From the IMG/VR virus record IMGVR_UViG_3300020192_000059, positions 1 through 30,482 of that record: 30,482 nt of DNA; one strand, written 5' to 3'. Source of the stretch: a virus. A program made the position numbers and the translations under genes. Positions 30,458 through 30,482 of this stretch are shown in pieces; position 1 is the stretch's first letter; every line of letters starts with the position of its first letter. The notes beneath the pieces were generated by a model. The model was given only the letters and a program-made list of their open reading frames with translations. It made no database searches and had not been told where the DNA came from.

Positions 30458-30482
30458 ACTTTTCCCTCCTTCTCTATTAATT

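Noticed and set aside
1-30482. Terminal direct repeat or circular overlap
   Set aside because: The first and last ~40 bases are both AT-rich but share no convincing match by eye.
1-30482. tRNA genes or a CRISPR array
   Set aside because: No cloverleaf-like segment or regular repeat-spacer series was found; repeats present are promoter or leader copies and codon tracts.

Overview
The window reads as the structural half of a tailed double-stranded DNA phage (Caudoviricetes) with podovirus-like virion genes. It has a small and large terminase, a portal, a scaffold, a DUF5309/SU10-like major capsid protein, an adaptor-like protein, a nozzle-like protein, fibres, a CHAP endolysin and small membrane proteins. 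No tape measure, sheath or long-tail genes are seen. No integrase, polymerase, rRNA, tRNA or CRISPR array was recognised. The DNA is moderately AT-rich by eye and TGA is used as a stop. The host cannot be named. Many starts appear leaderless and only a few genes have a Shine-Dalgarno (SD) sequence, so the host must tolerate leaderless initiation. The ends show no obvious terminal repeat, so the window could be an excerpt or a linearised circular map.

Layout. (1) Positions 1-3650 hold leftward small unknown genes. They are driven by three near-consensus sigma70 promoters, each with an inverted repeat between -35 and -10 and a second palindrome further upstream. Two of the promoters sit in a ~175 bp duplicated promoter/leader. 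One rightward ribbon-helix-helix gene lies at the left edge. (2) Positions 3713-16980 run rightward: terS, terL, three large internal or ejection-type proteins (two Gln-rich, one with an M23 peptidase domain, one of 1410 aa with a very basic tail), a zinc-ribbon protein, portal, two small genes, scaffold, capsid and a strong terminator. (3) Positions 16994-21104 hold a sugar-modification module: a small unknown gene, a GT2-TPR-GT4(N) protein, a GT4(C)-GT2 protein and a SAM methyltransferase. (4) Positions 21109-27922 hold virion surface and tail genes. (5) Positions 27919-29932 hold lysis genes. (6) Positions 29913-30457 hold a leftward RusA-like resolvase and a 54-aa gene.

The main unusual finding is the late transcription and translation grammar. 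Seven rightward promoters share TTG(A/C)(T/A)AAGT with exactly 18 bp between the -35 and -10 hexamers. Four more have an extended -10 (TGNTATAAT) with no -35. In ten of these eleven, a start codon lies 5-8 nt after the -10, which predicts leaderless mRNAs. This also moves several start codons downstream of the longest-ORF start. The second notable feature is a GT4 glycosyltransferase cut into two overlapping genes at its inter-domain linker, each half fused to a different GT2 domain.
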